Assembly (NCBI GenBank): GCA_004794785.1
Contig: SJOL01006586.1
Span: 766,933 to 830,932 of the forward strand
Length of the DNA stretch: 64,000 nt
Source: Opisthorchis felineus
Lineage: Eukaryota; Platyhelminthes; Trematoda; Opisthorchiida; Opisthorchiidae
Reading direction: 5' to 3'
In this document: piece by piece, positions 25,251 to 36,992 of the stretch
Position numbering within the stretch: position 1 is the first letter of the stretch
Layout: each line of letters begins with the position of its first letter
Position numbers and translations under genes: made by a program
The notes under the pieces: model-generated
Seen by the model: the letters and a program-made list of their open reading frames with translations, nothing else
The model's database searches: none
Told to the model about the DNA's origin: nothing

Positions 25251-25592
25251 TTGCTGTTGTTTTATCCAAATAGCCGAATTAACTGGAACACTGGAGGACA
25301 TCCTGTACAGCGACAAGTGAATACTTCAGTCGACCGACTACGGAACGGATACACTCATTTGCATCATGCATATTCATGCATCTGGACCATCATTTTGAAG
25401 CCTTTTGAAATAAGGGGTGATCAAAATTTTTTATGCGAAACAACATATGGAAGGCAAATGGCGTGCGCAGAGGATGCTGATAACTTGCTAGTAATTTTTG
25501 CCCACAAAAATAATGTGTTTTGGATAGTTATCAAAAATGAAGCCATATGCTTCGGAGAATTGTATAACAACCGAACCGGAGTTACTCACCAA
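25251..25592 (+). CDS. Possible internal exon of 114 codons, unidentified
   Basis: An acceptor with branch-like and pyrimidine sequence (gctgatacatgacatttcag, ending 25250) and a good donor (CAA|GTAAGG at 25593) bound exactly 342 bases, phase 0 at both ends, with no stop in that frame. The peptide includes VDRLRNGYTHLHHAYSCIWT and ends NNRTGVTHQ. It holds potential N-glycosylation sites (NTS, NRT) and several Cys. I recognise no domain. The R2-like remnant begins about 100 bases downstream, so the stretch could instead be degraded 5' sequence of that element. Confidence 0.3.
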
Positions 25593-25815
25593 GTAAGGTA
25601 AATATGGACTGCTGGTAACTGCTTGCCTTCAAAATCATGATAGGAGTAGGGATCAAGTTCTGGTACCAACCGTAACACAGGACAGACTCGTGTGGCTCAC
25701 GTCTGCGGGCTGTGGCAAACACTGCAAGTCGAAATCTTGCCTGATAGCCAGTTGTGTAAATGATATCTCTGAAAGTTTTGGTAAATACGCAGTCGGCCAA
25801 ATAGCCCATAATGAT

Positions 25816-25875
25816 TGTTCGCTCCGGTTTTCGACGAAGATTGGCCTGAGTCAGCACCACCGACAAGCCCACCCC
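25816..25875 (+). pseudogene. R2-like N-terminal zinc finger
   Basis: The peptide HNDCSLRFSTKIGLSQHHRQ and then AHP has the R2 pattern C..C...F.T..GL..H.R..HP. The first Cys of the pair appears replaced by His, and the second Cys, the aromatic, the GL pair and the HP end are kept. In R2 this finger helps bind target DNA. Confidence 0.7.
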
Positions 25876-26540
25876 ACTCAGCTTAATTCACATGGGCTTA
25901 GCCAACTGTGGGCGTTCGGTACCCACTGGTACTACCAAGAGTCACGATCGTTCTTACGCCTGGTTGACACATTGTATTTGTTCGGTGGTACTTAAATGTA
26001 GCAGTTCACGAGATTGAAACGGTATTTCCTGGTTGACAGACCACCACTATCAAAACCTGGTCACCTCTGCTTGAGTGACGAGCACCACTGGACAAATCGT
26101 CATAGAATGACCTAGACCTAACCATCAGCCAAACAACCCCATATACGTCTGGCTGTGAAGACTATGCCCCTAAACCACCTGGTTCAGACAAACTGCGGGT
26201 TGCTCTATGTTGCTCGTGGGAACGAATCCTGACATATTTTAGTCGAGTCGGTTACAGTTGATGGGTTTAACCGTACTACCCGCTTGGTGAGCAACACTTC
26301 ACCAGGTTTGGCCACGTTCACGCTCAAGGTGTTTCTCCAGCTCAGTGCCAAGGCTCTTGCCGGTTATTTCAGCTTTCAATTATTCGCTGCATATTGTTCA
26401 CCACACCAATTTCTTTCCGGGTTACGCTAGTCCCGAAAGTTCCATATTTGATCAACTGGGACGAACCTCGGTGTCGCCCATTCTTGTTAAGTGGTTTATT
26501 AAATTGCTTGCTGATCGGTAAAACCTCAGGTTTCAGCTGC

Positions 26541-26825
26541 CTTCAGTTCGCCTTTCTGCATCGTGATGGTTGTTTGCAAGATACGTTAAAGTTACGCTCC
26601 CTGAGCCGTTACTCTTTGGGGATTGTTTCTAAACACACTTTGGCGCTGTTGACAAAATCGTTAAATTCGTCGAGAAAGTTGCAGCACCGCCATAACCAGT
26701 TCGATATATTGCGTAATTTTTTGGGAATATTGTAGCGTCATGTGGGGGTTCGCTGACCCAGAGGATTGACGCAAGGTCATCCATTATACCCGTTATTGTT
26801 CACAGTGGCAATAGATGAGGCTGTT
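26541..26825 (+). pseudogene. R2-like reverse transcriptase fragments
   Basis: LQFAFLHRDGCLQDTLKLRS (about 26541-26600) fits the Q.AF.P.DG...N...L motif. 26763-26825 reads GLTQGHPLYPLLFTVAIDEA, the RT motif G..QGDPLSP.LF...ID with Asp changed to His. Downstream sequence has many stops, and the catalytic ADD motif is not readable. Confidence 0.8.
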
Positions 26826-27195
26826 ATTTGTTGATGTCCTATCTGGACCACCATTTTCATGACACCCTGATTGATGGCTGTCAACTTTTGCTGACGACTG
26901 GGTCTTATGTGCAGATAGGCAAGTTCGTTTTAAAGAGAAGCTTGAAACTGTTGAGTTCGAGGTGCCACGGGTCGGTATGACGGTCAACGATAGAAACAAA
27001 AGGTTGTGGGATCTTTAAACTTTATACGACCACGATTTCAGGTGAATCCTTTCACTTTATAGAGGAACTGGTCATTCCAGTGGGTTCAACCGATGCCGTG
27101 AGCTAGTTTGGGGTTCCATTTACTTTCAAGGGGAAAGGAAACCGAAATCACTGGTCACGGCTACCAAAAACTCTTGATGAGTTGAAGCACGCCCA

Positions 27196-27849
27196 ATGAA
27201 GACATTTGGTGATCGCGAAGGCTGTCTGCCACTGAAGCTGACATACTCATTGGTGCTCGGCCTGGCCTACACTAACACTTCCAAAAGACTAGGTATTTAT
27301 ATCAAGCACTCTATTCATTGCTGGCTGCATCTACAGAAGGGCAACCCGATTAGCTATATCTATTCCGGCAGACAAACTGGAGGTCCCAGTAACAATTCTA
27401 CGCACAGACATCACGATATTCCAGCAAGTGTGTATGAAAGAGATGTTTCCAACACAGTACCGGTGCTACGCAGCGTGGTTACTGGCCCTGTGTTTGACAC
27501 GATTGTTCGAGATCGCAGCATTCCAGTTGTGATCCAAGGTACAGGTGTGAGCACCAAACAAGTCGTGGTGGCCGCTTGGAGCGATGGATGGTACAATATT
27601 TGCTAGAGCTAGTAGCTTTGCTGCTTTCAAATCCAAACTTTCTGCAGAATCTCGTGGGTGTTAATCCGCGATATCCAGCTTCAGTGCAATCTGCTGAGGA
27701 TGACGGTTAGAAAAGATCCTCCTTTTCATGGTGACCAGACGACCTTTGGTTGTGGAAAATTTGACCGTCCGGAGAGCTTGTTGCATATCCTGCAATTCTG
27801 TTGGATCATCCATGATGCTCGCCTGGGATATACCGACTATGAGGAGTGA
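27196..27849 (+). pseudogene. R2-like post-RT region and CCHC motif
   Basis: IKHSIHCWLHLQKGNPISYI followed by YSGRQTGG resembles the R2 segment after the RT (I....LHL....P....Y....GG). Later CGKFDRPESLLHILQFC (27751-27801) matches the R2 CCHC motif C..C..PE.L.HILQ.C, with the second Cys replaced by Phe. A short RxxH-like continuation follows (HDARLGYTD), then a stop. The two parts share a frame but stops separate them. Confidence 0.75.
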
Positions 27850-30378
27850 ATAGCTGGTCTCTATCCGTGTTTTCCCACGTTAGACCTTCATATACATATT
27901 ATGAATCAGTTTCCTTGACTAAAAGTAGTGGTAGCACGCTTTCGTGTGAACGGACTTCCTTGCTCTATATTCTCTTGTACAATGCTCCGTATGATGTTAG
28001 CGGTTTTATGTTTGTGGCCATACCATTCCGAACTAACTATTACAAGTAGTGGATAACACTAGTATTTTCATGGATCTCCCAAGTTACCTTTTGCATGTTG
28101 TAAAGTAATTTTCTGGGCTGATTTAAAACAGTGGGGTAGAATTTTTAACGTCCTAAATCAGGAGCTGCCTGGGTAACTGTTATTTCAGTAAGGCGGATGG
28201 AGATTATTCTCCTTGTTCAAACCTTGTCTTCGGTGAATAAGCGATTTTATGTGGAAGGATAGATTGTTCTTTCATGATTATATATGGGTACAAATATGTC
28301 TTCACGAATACTCTTGGAGACATTCGCTGAATGGTTCGTGCTTTTCTTACCTGAACTTTGATGGCCACATTGTAACTGATTGTTCTGGTCATTTTGAAAG
28401 CCCATTAAAAGGGTTTTAACTGTCGGACAAATTCTAAAGATACACTTTCTGAAAAACTCCCAATTCCCACTCTCCTAATATGAGATTTTTGGCAAGCTAC
28501 AGAGTTGCTTACCGTCTGCTCTTCCGTGTTTATCTGAGATATAAACATCCTATTACTGAAACCTGCAATATTCTTCTCTGCATCGCACTCCTATGGTCCA
28601 GAGTATTCACACTGTGAATGAGGTATACTTTCAGTAATAGCCGGCGTTTTAGGTCTTAGGGGCATCTTATGGGCCGAAATATGTGCAGTGTACCTAATGA
28701 AAAGCTAGCAAACTGAAGCATTATTGTGATGTGAACGGTCACGAATCATCTAAAATCAGTTGGACAATGGCTACCCCACTCGGCTTAAACTAGCATCCAC
28801 AGACCCAAAGCTCAAGTGCCAGCAATGAAAATGAAAGATCCCCGTAGGTATTTGGTTAAAAAGACTACGGATCTGCTTTACTTTTGATAACGAGCATTCG
28901 AAAGATGTATTTAGGCGCGTGTAACAAAGAAAGACTTGCACGTGGATTACTCTTCCGTGTAAGCATAACTGCCAGTGTAAATTGGTCCACCGGCCTGATA
29001 TCGTTTCGTATCGATTAACAGGCTCGTTAAATGCCCACGCCCGTGCCCCATGAATCTTCTGACTATTACAGACGAGCAATCGTCGAGCTTACCAGCCCAA
29101 AATCCCCATAAGCTTTGCTGTTCGGTGAAAGAGACATATGCTTTGGAAGCGAAGCACAGCAAAACATGAACAGCTGGCGTCATCAGGATTTTTGGCCGTG
29201 TGTCAACAGTAAGCGAAAAGCAATTTACCTCACTTCAGGATTTATTTGATTAGTAAGATCGAAGTTGAGTGCATAGGTCGGTGCTTCACTAATATAGCTA
29301 CGCGATGACGGCAAAATGAAAATGCCCGGGCCAAACACCATAGGTTGATCGCTCTACAAGTTTTTTGTTGGACAGAATAGGAGAACACGATCCTGTGTTC
29401 ATGAAAGGCGGTTGGAATAAATTGGGCTGAAGTGCATTTTCGTCACCTCTGGCTGAAACCGGTCATCGACGAAGAGCACGCCTTAAATGTCATATACCGG
29501 TTACCAGTGAACCGATCACGGCCAATACGATCCAGGCTACTATCAACTGCAGAACCGGTGACACAGAATCCTTTGTCCAAAGGAAACTTATGCAACCTAT
29601 GAAATTGAGCAGATCTATTGGAAATCCGGCCCCGAAAACTTTTTTGACATGGAGATCACTCACCTGATTCCGTAACCCTTGACCGGGTATCTTTAATCCC
29701 TCTAACTTCTCTTCCGTCCACTTTCAGTAAAAAGTATGTACCCGTGTTTCTCACATGAACTGATTTATGGTATAATACAAAATTGTGATACATGAACTAG
29801 GAAGACCAGTCACAGAAAACAAGCTTCGTTCGCTACCTTCGTTCTCGCAATGACTTCCACGTGTACGTTTAATCACTTAAAATAATTCCCATTAGTTGTT
29901 GTGTAAATGACCTTTGAGGATACCTCTTCGACTCATGCTTAGTGGCATTTGCCCGACTTGTTCCTCGGGCGAACAGCATTCGACAGCTGAGGAACATATT
30001 TTGGTCCACAGGTAACTTTTTCAGACAAGGCCTTCAGCCTACTTGTTGATGTTCTCAACAGTGCGCATAAACTGCTTCCAGGTTCTTGGAAATGAAAACA
30101 TATCACTAAAATAAGAAGTGGAAAAGCACTGACACTGCATGTTTAGCGTTGTAATTTTAGCGTCTCATTGCAAGGATAACTTTGTGCCTTCCATAGTAAA
30201 GTTCTTTGTCCATGATCAAGTAATTTCCTGGTGATGGACATTATATCCAATGGACATCAAGGGAATGTCCGTCTACAACATGCACACAACGAGTTTAAAT
30301 TAAAGTTTGTAAGGTGGTTACTACAAAGGTGATAGTGGCAATGTTTTGTAATGATATGAACGCCTCTCTCTCAACGGT
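27850..30378. other. No gene recognised (2.5 kb)
   Basis: The first 200 bases may be degraded R2-like 3' sequence. At 29451-29475 there is a string like the 3' half of the hammerhead motif without its 5' half. A minus-strand stretch just upstream of a GTAAGC donor (about 29097-29177) is open in two frames, which is too ambiguous to call. Confidence 0.45.
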
Positions 30379-30406
30379 ACTTTCTCAGCCTGGAAAGTGA
30401 GAAAGT
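30379..30406. other. Perfect 9-bp inverted repeat (hairpin)
   Basis: ACTTTCTCA and TGAGAAAGT are separated by 10 bases. No coding frame or T-run adjoins it. Function unknown. Confidence 0.6.
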
Positions 30407-33089
30407 TCTGACCATAGAGGATCGCATGTATTAACACAGTTTAGGTGTCATAGCCTACCCTTTTGATCTGAAGTTAAATGTCTTCAAGAAGCCAAAGAGG
30501 GAATGCTATTCACAAGAATGTTTCGTTATCTTTGTCATCCCATTCTGAAGTATCTCCCATTGTTGATATTATCGGTATAATACGCTGAAGCAAATTATTC
30601 GCCTTTACAGTAGTGGGTCTGCAGACGTCTGGGGCAATAATCTATCCGCAGCCGGTCAAGATTAACGTCCTGCTTCCGGAATTGGCAGTTTAAGTTTGCT
30701 AGAATTCATCAGCATTGTGAGAAGGCCTTGACAGCGGTTCAACTACACATATTTGGGATCTAATTTTCAAGATGTCAACTGAAACTCTGTGCAAACATGA
30801 CCACAAACGACGTACGATTTGCAATTGCAGCGAATGTTTCCTTTACATAGTTATCAATGTCTTTTGCCACCCACATGTTACTCTTGACTTGCCGACAGAA
30901 TGTCGATGACGTTGGTGTTAGCTAAGCATGTTTCAGTAGCTATAGGCTAGCCTAACCAGTACAGATTACGAGTCGTTGGCGCGAATGCTCCCCAACCACA
31001 GCACGCAGCTGTCACGTCTCGGTCAAGCTGTGATTGGTTGGGGCATACCATTCGGATGTGTTGAAAACAGGGCAGGTGAAAATATACTGTATTAACCTGT
31101 CAGTCGATATTTACAGCCTGAGAAATGGAGCTGGTGTTTAAAAAAATAGTGCATGGAGTGAGAAAAGCATCTTCAAGACCTAGTGCAGTCTCGTCATGCC
31201 GAATGGTGTACACCAAGATAAGTCCAACGCACGCTCCGGCTGATCACCTAAACTCAGATTAGGAATGCGTCGAAATATTGGTTGCTATGCTTGTGTCACA
31301 TAGGTCGCATTTTGGACCGAAGTCGGATCATCAAGATCACTATCTGGAAGAGTTGTGGCCCGTAGTCTTTCGAGCACCTGTACGAAGGGGACTCAGGTAC
31401 ATGCCTATTCAACCGCTGCGATGCGTTGGAAGGACTTGAATAGCCTAATCACTTGCATGTCATCCAAACACGGTCTTTCCAAGATTTCCAGCGTGCCGCT
31501 CATTACTTATGACCAACTGGTTTTGAAAAGCACATAGAGATTACATTACTGCACACCTTGACATTTCCAAGTATGCGACGATTTTGGTTGTGGTTATTTG
31601 TCGCTTTTGCGTCACCGGCGGGCATGTCAGACTCCCCGCCAATACGTCGGATGGAAGCCTCCAAACTGGGAGTAACAAAGGACACGCCTCCAACTAGGAA
31701 CATTTTTGTGTGTATCAGGCAAGAGTGAAGTCTTCCGACAACAGCTGAGTCATAGTTGGATCGTCCTTGTTTTTGTTCCGAGGCGTTCCTTCTTTCTGGC
31801 AAGCACAGTAATCTTTTCACCAGAAAACCCGTGCAGGATATACCAAGCTGTCATCGAGAGGGCATGTATCCTTTCACGGGAAGAAACAAGCAGGCATCGA
31901 GGTGTCCACATCCTGCACACATTTTTAGTGTTTTCAAAGACAGCCTATGAAATGCCACGAAGTGAATTTTTGGGAAACAATTCGGTTTGATTCAGTTCAG
32001 TTTCCCTAGAGTATATGGGTCTGCTAGCCCATCAGCAACATTTTTATCGTGGGCGATTGTCCTCTCAGTCAGACGACTGCTCTTACGGAGACTAGTCAGA
32101 CACAAATACAAAAAAAAACGGAAATGAAGGTACTCGATTGTGAGTCAGAACAAAATCATAAGCGCACAATCACAAAAAACGCATCTCCCGATCACTGTCA
32201 TTACACTGAATTATAGACTCAAGTTTCTTCAGTGAGGCGTGATTCAGCATTCCCCACCGAACACTATCCAGTAGACAGTCGCCTGCCCTTTTTTGTAACT
32301 GGTTTAAGCCGTTATAAGAACCAAAGAGAATACCATAAAATACATTCACTTGAACCTCCCGTTATTGCCAAACTAGTCTGCAAATTGTTTAACATCGGGC
32401 ATTGATTCCGCTTGACCAAATTTTTGACGGATTTGATGTCCCTACACTGCCAATTGACATGCAACACACTGTCGATGGAATTGTATGTCAGGATTCAGTG
32501 ACAGGCGGTGCAGTCAGTGGCAACGTACTAATAAAGTGCATAATCTGTCCTGCTTCATTATTCGTAGCTAATTCATGCAGACCACTATGATCTTCGCTGT
32601 GGACAGTTCAAGTGGTTTTGGCTCACAGTGTTACGCAGACAGGGTGAGTGCTGCTTCACTCAAAATCACCACAGGAATCAACGCCCGAACACCGGCTCAC
32701 CGGATGAACGCAGGAATGGTCTGCGAACTGGATCTGATGCGTCCAACCGTTTGTGGAAACGTGTGGGCAACACGTACCACTTGAAACTGGTAGTTCAGTG
32801 CAATAGCCGGTTTCGCTTAACCCTTATGGAAGTTTCGGATCCGTTTGATCGGTTTATGGATTCTGACTTAAATATACTGTTTAACATTCGCCGATTTTCT
32901 TGAGAATTCGATATGTGTTCAGCGGTTCGTGGGTGCACGTGCGACATTAGTGATCCTAAGGGTCTACAAAAGAAAGCACCTTTGATGTTGTTTAGGTCAA
33001 AACTAACGACAGATTTAAAATGTCATTATTGCTATTTCAAGTCCTAATTTATTTATACACATTTGTAATTCACTGGTATGGAGGTTTGT
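30407..33089. other. No gene recognised (2.7 kb)
   Basis: Short frames only, the longest on the minus strand at 31503-31820 (105 codons) without recognisable motif. Confidence 0.45.
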
Positions 33090-33780
33090 GCTACGGCGAA
33101 TGGTATGTTTTGTGTCCCGGTGTTATGTCCACTACCAGTCCAAGTGTTCTCATCTAAACCTCGAACAAGGACACAAGGACATATTTTTGCTCCTATGACT
33201 GCTTGAACCTAATTGGTGTCCTTTTTCAGCAATGAATTTTGTGTTGGGGTGTGAAGCTTTGGAGTATCCAAGAAAGTATTCTGTTTATAAAGCACCAATC
33301 CAGATGGTAAATATGTCATCAACGTACCGATTTAATAAGCCATATTATTAATTTTTGAATGGACCAATTTCCAGTGTAGCCATAAATGTGTGAAATACGG
33401 GGCCCAAAGGACTGCCCATGACAAATACATCTATTGTTCGTATAGGATGCCATCAAACATGAACAATTTGTGTACACACCTCTAACGAGTACGCGCTGTT
33501 TGCACACTTTTTTACACTAGGAATAACAGTTTGAAAGAATGACGATTCTTTCATGTATCTCATATGGACTCAATAATTTCACTAAGCGGTATAAAAGCGA
33601 GTGGGGACTCTACGTTAACAGAGAGTTGGTGCTTACCAGAAGTACTTCTGTGTTTTATGCGCCCAGCGAGTTCAAAGCTGTTTTTCATGGTTTGGCGGTA
33701 AAGGTGCTGCCTGATCGGTTTGATGAGATCTACGAGCTGACTAAACACTATGTTTTCGAATGTGTTAACCAGTGAACTAT
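33090..33780 (-). pseudogene. Penelope-like element reverse transcriptase, decayed
   Basis: On the minus strand the pieces run in the order of Penelope-like RTs. They are KNSFELAGRIKHRSTSGKHQ with SPLAFIPLSEIIESI (family FDV.SLFT.IPL.E.I), then VMGSPLGPVFHTFMATLE (MGSPLGP codons at 33399-33419), then RYVDDIFTIW (YVDD codons at 33315-33326), then HPNTKF and, more weakly, a TWTG-like piece near 33.15 kb. YVDD is intact, but stop codons and frameshifts break the gene. No GIY-YIG endonuclease follows directly. A plus-strand acceptor-donor pair at 33230-33306 lies antisense to this and is not a real exon. Confidence 0.8.
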
Positions 33781-34230
33781 GAGTTGCAAGCCAAAAACAT
33801 GATCTTACAACTTAGATAGGCACACAATCACTCGCATTTCCGAAGACTTCAAACTGATGCAATTACTTTTGTCAATGATGCTCCACTGTCTAGATTTTTA
33901 AGCCGTTTCCACATAAGGGACTTCAGTTTGGTAGTTTTGTCTTTCCCTTACAGCTTGTCCGCACACTCAACTTCGCGCTCGTGGACCACGTTGAGTGTTG
34001 GTCTATATTCAATGGACTAACTGTGAAAAGAATGTTTTTATTCCGTCAAACGAGATTTAACGTCATAGTGTGGAAATCGCACGCCACTAATTTCTTTTGT
34101 AAAAACAGGTTACAGATTCAGGACTTCCTTCAGTTCTAAACATAGATTTCAGCCACTGGTTCATGAGTGAAAAAATGTTCAACCGCTGATCGGAAGGTTT
34201 GGAACTCTCTGAGTTACATTTGTCGGGCAC
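33781..34230. other. Unassigned, possibly N-terminal Penelope-like sequence
   Basis: On the minus strand this would be the upstream part of the RT gene, but I could not match it convincingly. On the plus strand a good acceptor (ctttcccttacag, ending near 33952) is followed by 62 open codons, which I do not trust given the antisense element. Confidence 0.3.
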
Positions 34231-34232
34231 TA

Positions 34233-34290
34233 TTGGTGATCTCCAAAAAGGGTGAAACGGCCTTAGAGTGCTTCTAGGTTTTTCAGCGTA
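34233..34290 (+). pseudogene. Decayed hammerhead motif
   Basis: Aligns to copies I and III over about 55 bases: TTGGTGA in place of CTGATGA, then CTCCAAAAAGGG and TGAAAC, then a matching TTTTTCAGCG end. The core has two substitutions (C3 to U, A6 to G) and the ACCGGT palindrome has become ACGGCC, so it cannot be active. It lies 450 bases from the Penelope-like RT. Confidence 0.6.
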
Positions 34291-36453
34291 CAGTGACTTC
34301 AGAGGTGGGGCGAAATATCAAATGAAAATTACCAAATCTACTCACACTATATAGGCCCACGGAGTTCACAAATGACGGAAAACCAAAGAACCTTACTTGG
34401 GAAAAATATTTATGTACACATCTTCAAGGAGACCAAGTCTCCATACATGGGTTCTACGTACGATTTGAGTGGCCACGTGGATCTACTTCGTAGATTTCAT
34501 TCACCATACCAATATCCCAAATGTAAGTGGAACATTTCTGAGTAGTAGAGCTAAACATTTCTGCCACTTTCAGAAGGCTGGCACTGACATTTCAGCTAGT
34601 TTCGGACCAGCTACTTCGGCCAGGAAGTTCGAATGCAATTCCATTATCATGCCTGGTACTTTCTAATGCACAGCTGTTTTGTCTCCTATCCCATGAATTC
34701 CGGTGAATTATGAGGTAAGCACTGTAGCTGACTCAGCCATGGCTGGTCTAATTCTCTTGATAATTGCCAGAAATACTTCAAATCCTTGGCTGGCTGAATT
34801 AGTCAGTCAACTCATTTGTCCGGCGAAGTCACCAATTTGGAGACTTCCTCACTCATACTGCCTATCGTAGTGGCCACCGAATGAAAAATTCTGCGACCCA
34901 TTCCAAGTGTGCTGATGAAAGAAGAGTTATTTTCAACCCATAAAATAACCCCTAAACACGGTGGATATTGTCTAGCGCCATTTCCTAGATCGCTAAGATT
35001 ACCTTATAACAAGCTTATTATCGTGGAAAACGTGGATGAAGAAGTGGATACTGGGAAGTGTTTTCAGCAGCCGCACTGTCCTAATTCATTCAACAGTAAA
35101 ATAGTACTTCCGGAAGCACCGCTGTGCCGCACCGATGAATTGTGACTTCATTGTTCTGTTCCAGGAAACGACTTAACGTTACAAACTGGTGATTAACTGC
35201 ATTTGACCACTCTGTGACATGAACAAATAAATCCTCTGCAGATTGTCCATGAAGAAGAGTCCGTCGTTTTGAAAAACATGACGTCAGAGATTTAGTTGTA
35301 GCGTTGTATGGAAAATCTCAGGTTTTCTTACTATGAAAATGGTGTGGAGCTCGACCACAGGTTCCTGTGTGCTAGTTCGGTTCTCTTAAGCTTGTGCTGC
35401 TTATATAGAGGTTGCGACATTTTCCCGCATATCACATAACCGGGGTGCGGAATTCAATATGGTGGAAGCTGCGCACCGTTGACCAACCCTGATTAGAGGG
35501 CAAGGTGAGTCTGGTGAATCCCGCTTTGGCCTGTTCTAGCCAGGATAGAAGCAGAATTGTTCAAATGAGAGTGACGAGGATGAAAGCTTCATGAATCCTG
35601 CAACCATTTGCAAGCAAACTCACTATCAGTTGGTTGCAGCAGGAACCACAACATGTTTGCGGTTGTTTAATAACCACCTATTAACATGCACTAAGCTAAT
35701 TTTAGGACATCAAGGTGGCAAAACGGAACTGCAGCTGTATAAATAATGCAAATCCGGCACAATCGCTTTCTCGACTACTCGAGCGTAACCACTAGCATTA
35801 TTTAAAGGATCATAATCACGTAGCAAAGACACTGTTCCACCGAATTTCAAACATGCTATTTTTCCAGTGAAGGAAAAGAGAATCATGATCTTACACGACG
35901 ACTGCATGCACATCGGTTTTTCAATGTTCATGGTCAGGCTGCTGGTAGATATTACGCTGAATACTGAGGCTATCAAAACGGACCACTGAAACGAATAGCG
36001 TGGCCTTCCTTCCAGTTGCACCATAACAGACTTCGCATTGCTTCCAACGTAGACCAGCCGGTAGCTTCAAACGGGCTTCTGCATGTTTGTTCGTCCATCT
36101 CCTTTCTTCGGGTTTAAATTGGCAGTAGTGGCTTGTATGTAGCACCATAGTAATCTCCGTACAAACCACTTGTGGTCTACCTAATTCGCACAGGCGTCTA
36201 GGGGACCATCCATCAGTGTCGGATGCTAGCCGGTAGACTTTGACACTGGTGTGCGAGAGATTCACCAAATCACGACCACGTGAGTTCAGCTTCAAGAGCA
36301 GGTTTTGACTGCTACTGAGCATACAGAAGTGGCCAGCGGGTCTTAACTTTGCCCACAGAATCTCCCGGATCACGGTTACCACACGGGCCAGCCCGAGGCA
36401 GCGGTTCTCTTTGCAAATGTCCTAACCACACAGTGATGCATATGCCCTGACTG
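34291..36453. other. No gene assigned
   Basis: Contains the longest stop-free run I examined (minus, about 36397 down to 35921, roughly 160 codons), rich in Cys, His and Trp and without a recognised domain. It may be chance or degraded retroelement. A plus frame at 34909-35145 of 78 codons has protein-like composition but no splice or start context that decides it. Confidence 0.4.
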
Positions 36454-36865
36454 TCACACCAGATCCTTTCTTTGTCGTAAAACTAGGTGATATCTTGAGA
36501 CTTGCAAGCAAAATGTTCGATCATTAAAGAACAGCCCATCTTCCCGCATTGTAGAGAGCCTGACATGATGATTCGAATGATTCAAAACTAGTGCTTCACA
36601 CGCAGGGGTGTCTTCATCAAATATGTGATCTAATTGGCCACAACGGTCATAATGTGCTTGATTTTTGGTCGTTCCATAGTTGCACCTGAACATTCCGAAC
36701 AGGTGGGAAGATCACGATGCCAGCTGTGACGTACCTTGACCACCGTTGATCTGTTACTTCGGGTATATTGCATACTGTGGATTCAAAATGTTCACTCGTC
36801 CCTAGATGATTTGACATCACTTGCTCCTCCAAATTGCTCCTCATCTCACCGGCGTAAAGCGTCTA
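36454..36865 (-). pseudogene. Possible GIY-YIG-like tail of a Penelope-like element
   Basis: On the minus strand TLYAGEMRSNLEEQVMSNHL resembles the GIY-YIG core Y.GET.R.L..R..EHL, and further on CGQLDHIFDEDTPACEALVL resembles the later H.FDE...FE.L segment. Between them the frame changes across 49 bases (36686-36734) that could also be read as a tiny intron with AAG|GTACGT and TTCAG ends, joining in frame. Either a frameshifted retroelement endonuclease or a two-exon gene is possible. I favour the former because of the nearby Penelope-like RT, though here the endonuclease would lie upstream of it. Confidence 0.35.
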
Positions 36866-36977
36866 ACAGACGCCAACAAAACCTTGTTCTGGAGAAACCT
36901 ATACGAATACCTGGTAGTTCATAGAGACCTGAAAATAACCACAGCTTATCCGCGTGCACACACCCATGACTCATGTT

Positions 36978-36992
36978 TTGTTGTTGTTGTTG
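36978..36992. repeat. (TTG)5
   Basis: Short trinucleotide run, seen directly. Confidence 0.85.

Larger units (their letters stand above)
25690..27849 (+). mobile_element. R2-like non-LTR retrotransposon, decayed
   Basis: In R2 order on the plus strand there is an N-terminal C2H2-type finger (25816-25875), RT palm pieces (26541-26825), a post-RT segment (27295-27384) and a C-terminal cysteine-histidine motif (27751-27801). Stops and frame changes occur throughout. The restriction-like endonuclease expected after the last motif is not recognisable. R2 elements classically insert in 28S rRNA genes, and I see no rRNA sequence on either side. This is either a member of a dispersed R2-like family or a relocated copy. 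Confidence 0.75.

Noticed and set aside
28605..28619. Near-palindrome ATTCACACTGTGAAT
   Set aside because: Imperfect at the centre and short. Such palindromes are expected by chance in 64 kb.
29451..29475. GGCTGAAACCGGTC followed by GACGAAGA, like the 3' half of the hammerhead repeat
   Set aside because: No CTGATGA core or stem II partner precedes it, and the match is about 25 bases. It may be a fragment but cannot be supported.
33230..33306. Apparent plus-strand exon with strong acceptor (cctttttcag) and donor (ATG|GTAAAT), 25 open codons
   Set aside because: It lies exactly antisense to the Penelope-like RT segment containing YVDD and HPNTKF, so the splice-like signals are accidental.
35921..36397. 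Longest stop-free stretch examined (minus, about 160 codons)
   Set aside because: Length is near the chance maximum for six frames of 64 kb, the composition is heavy in Cys, His and Trp, and no domain or clear splice context was found.
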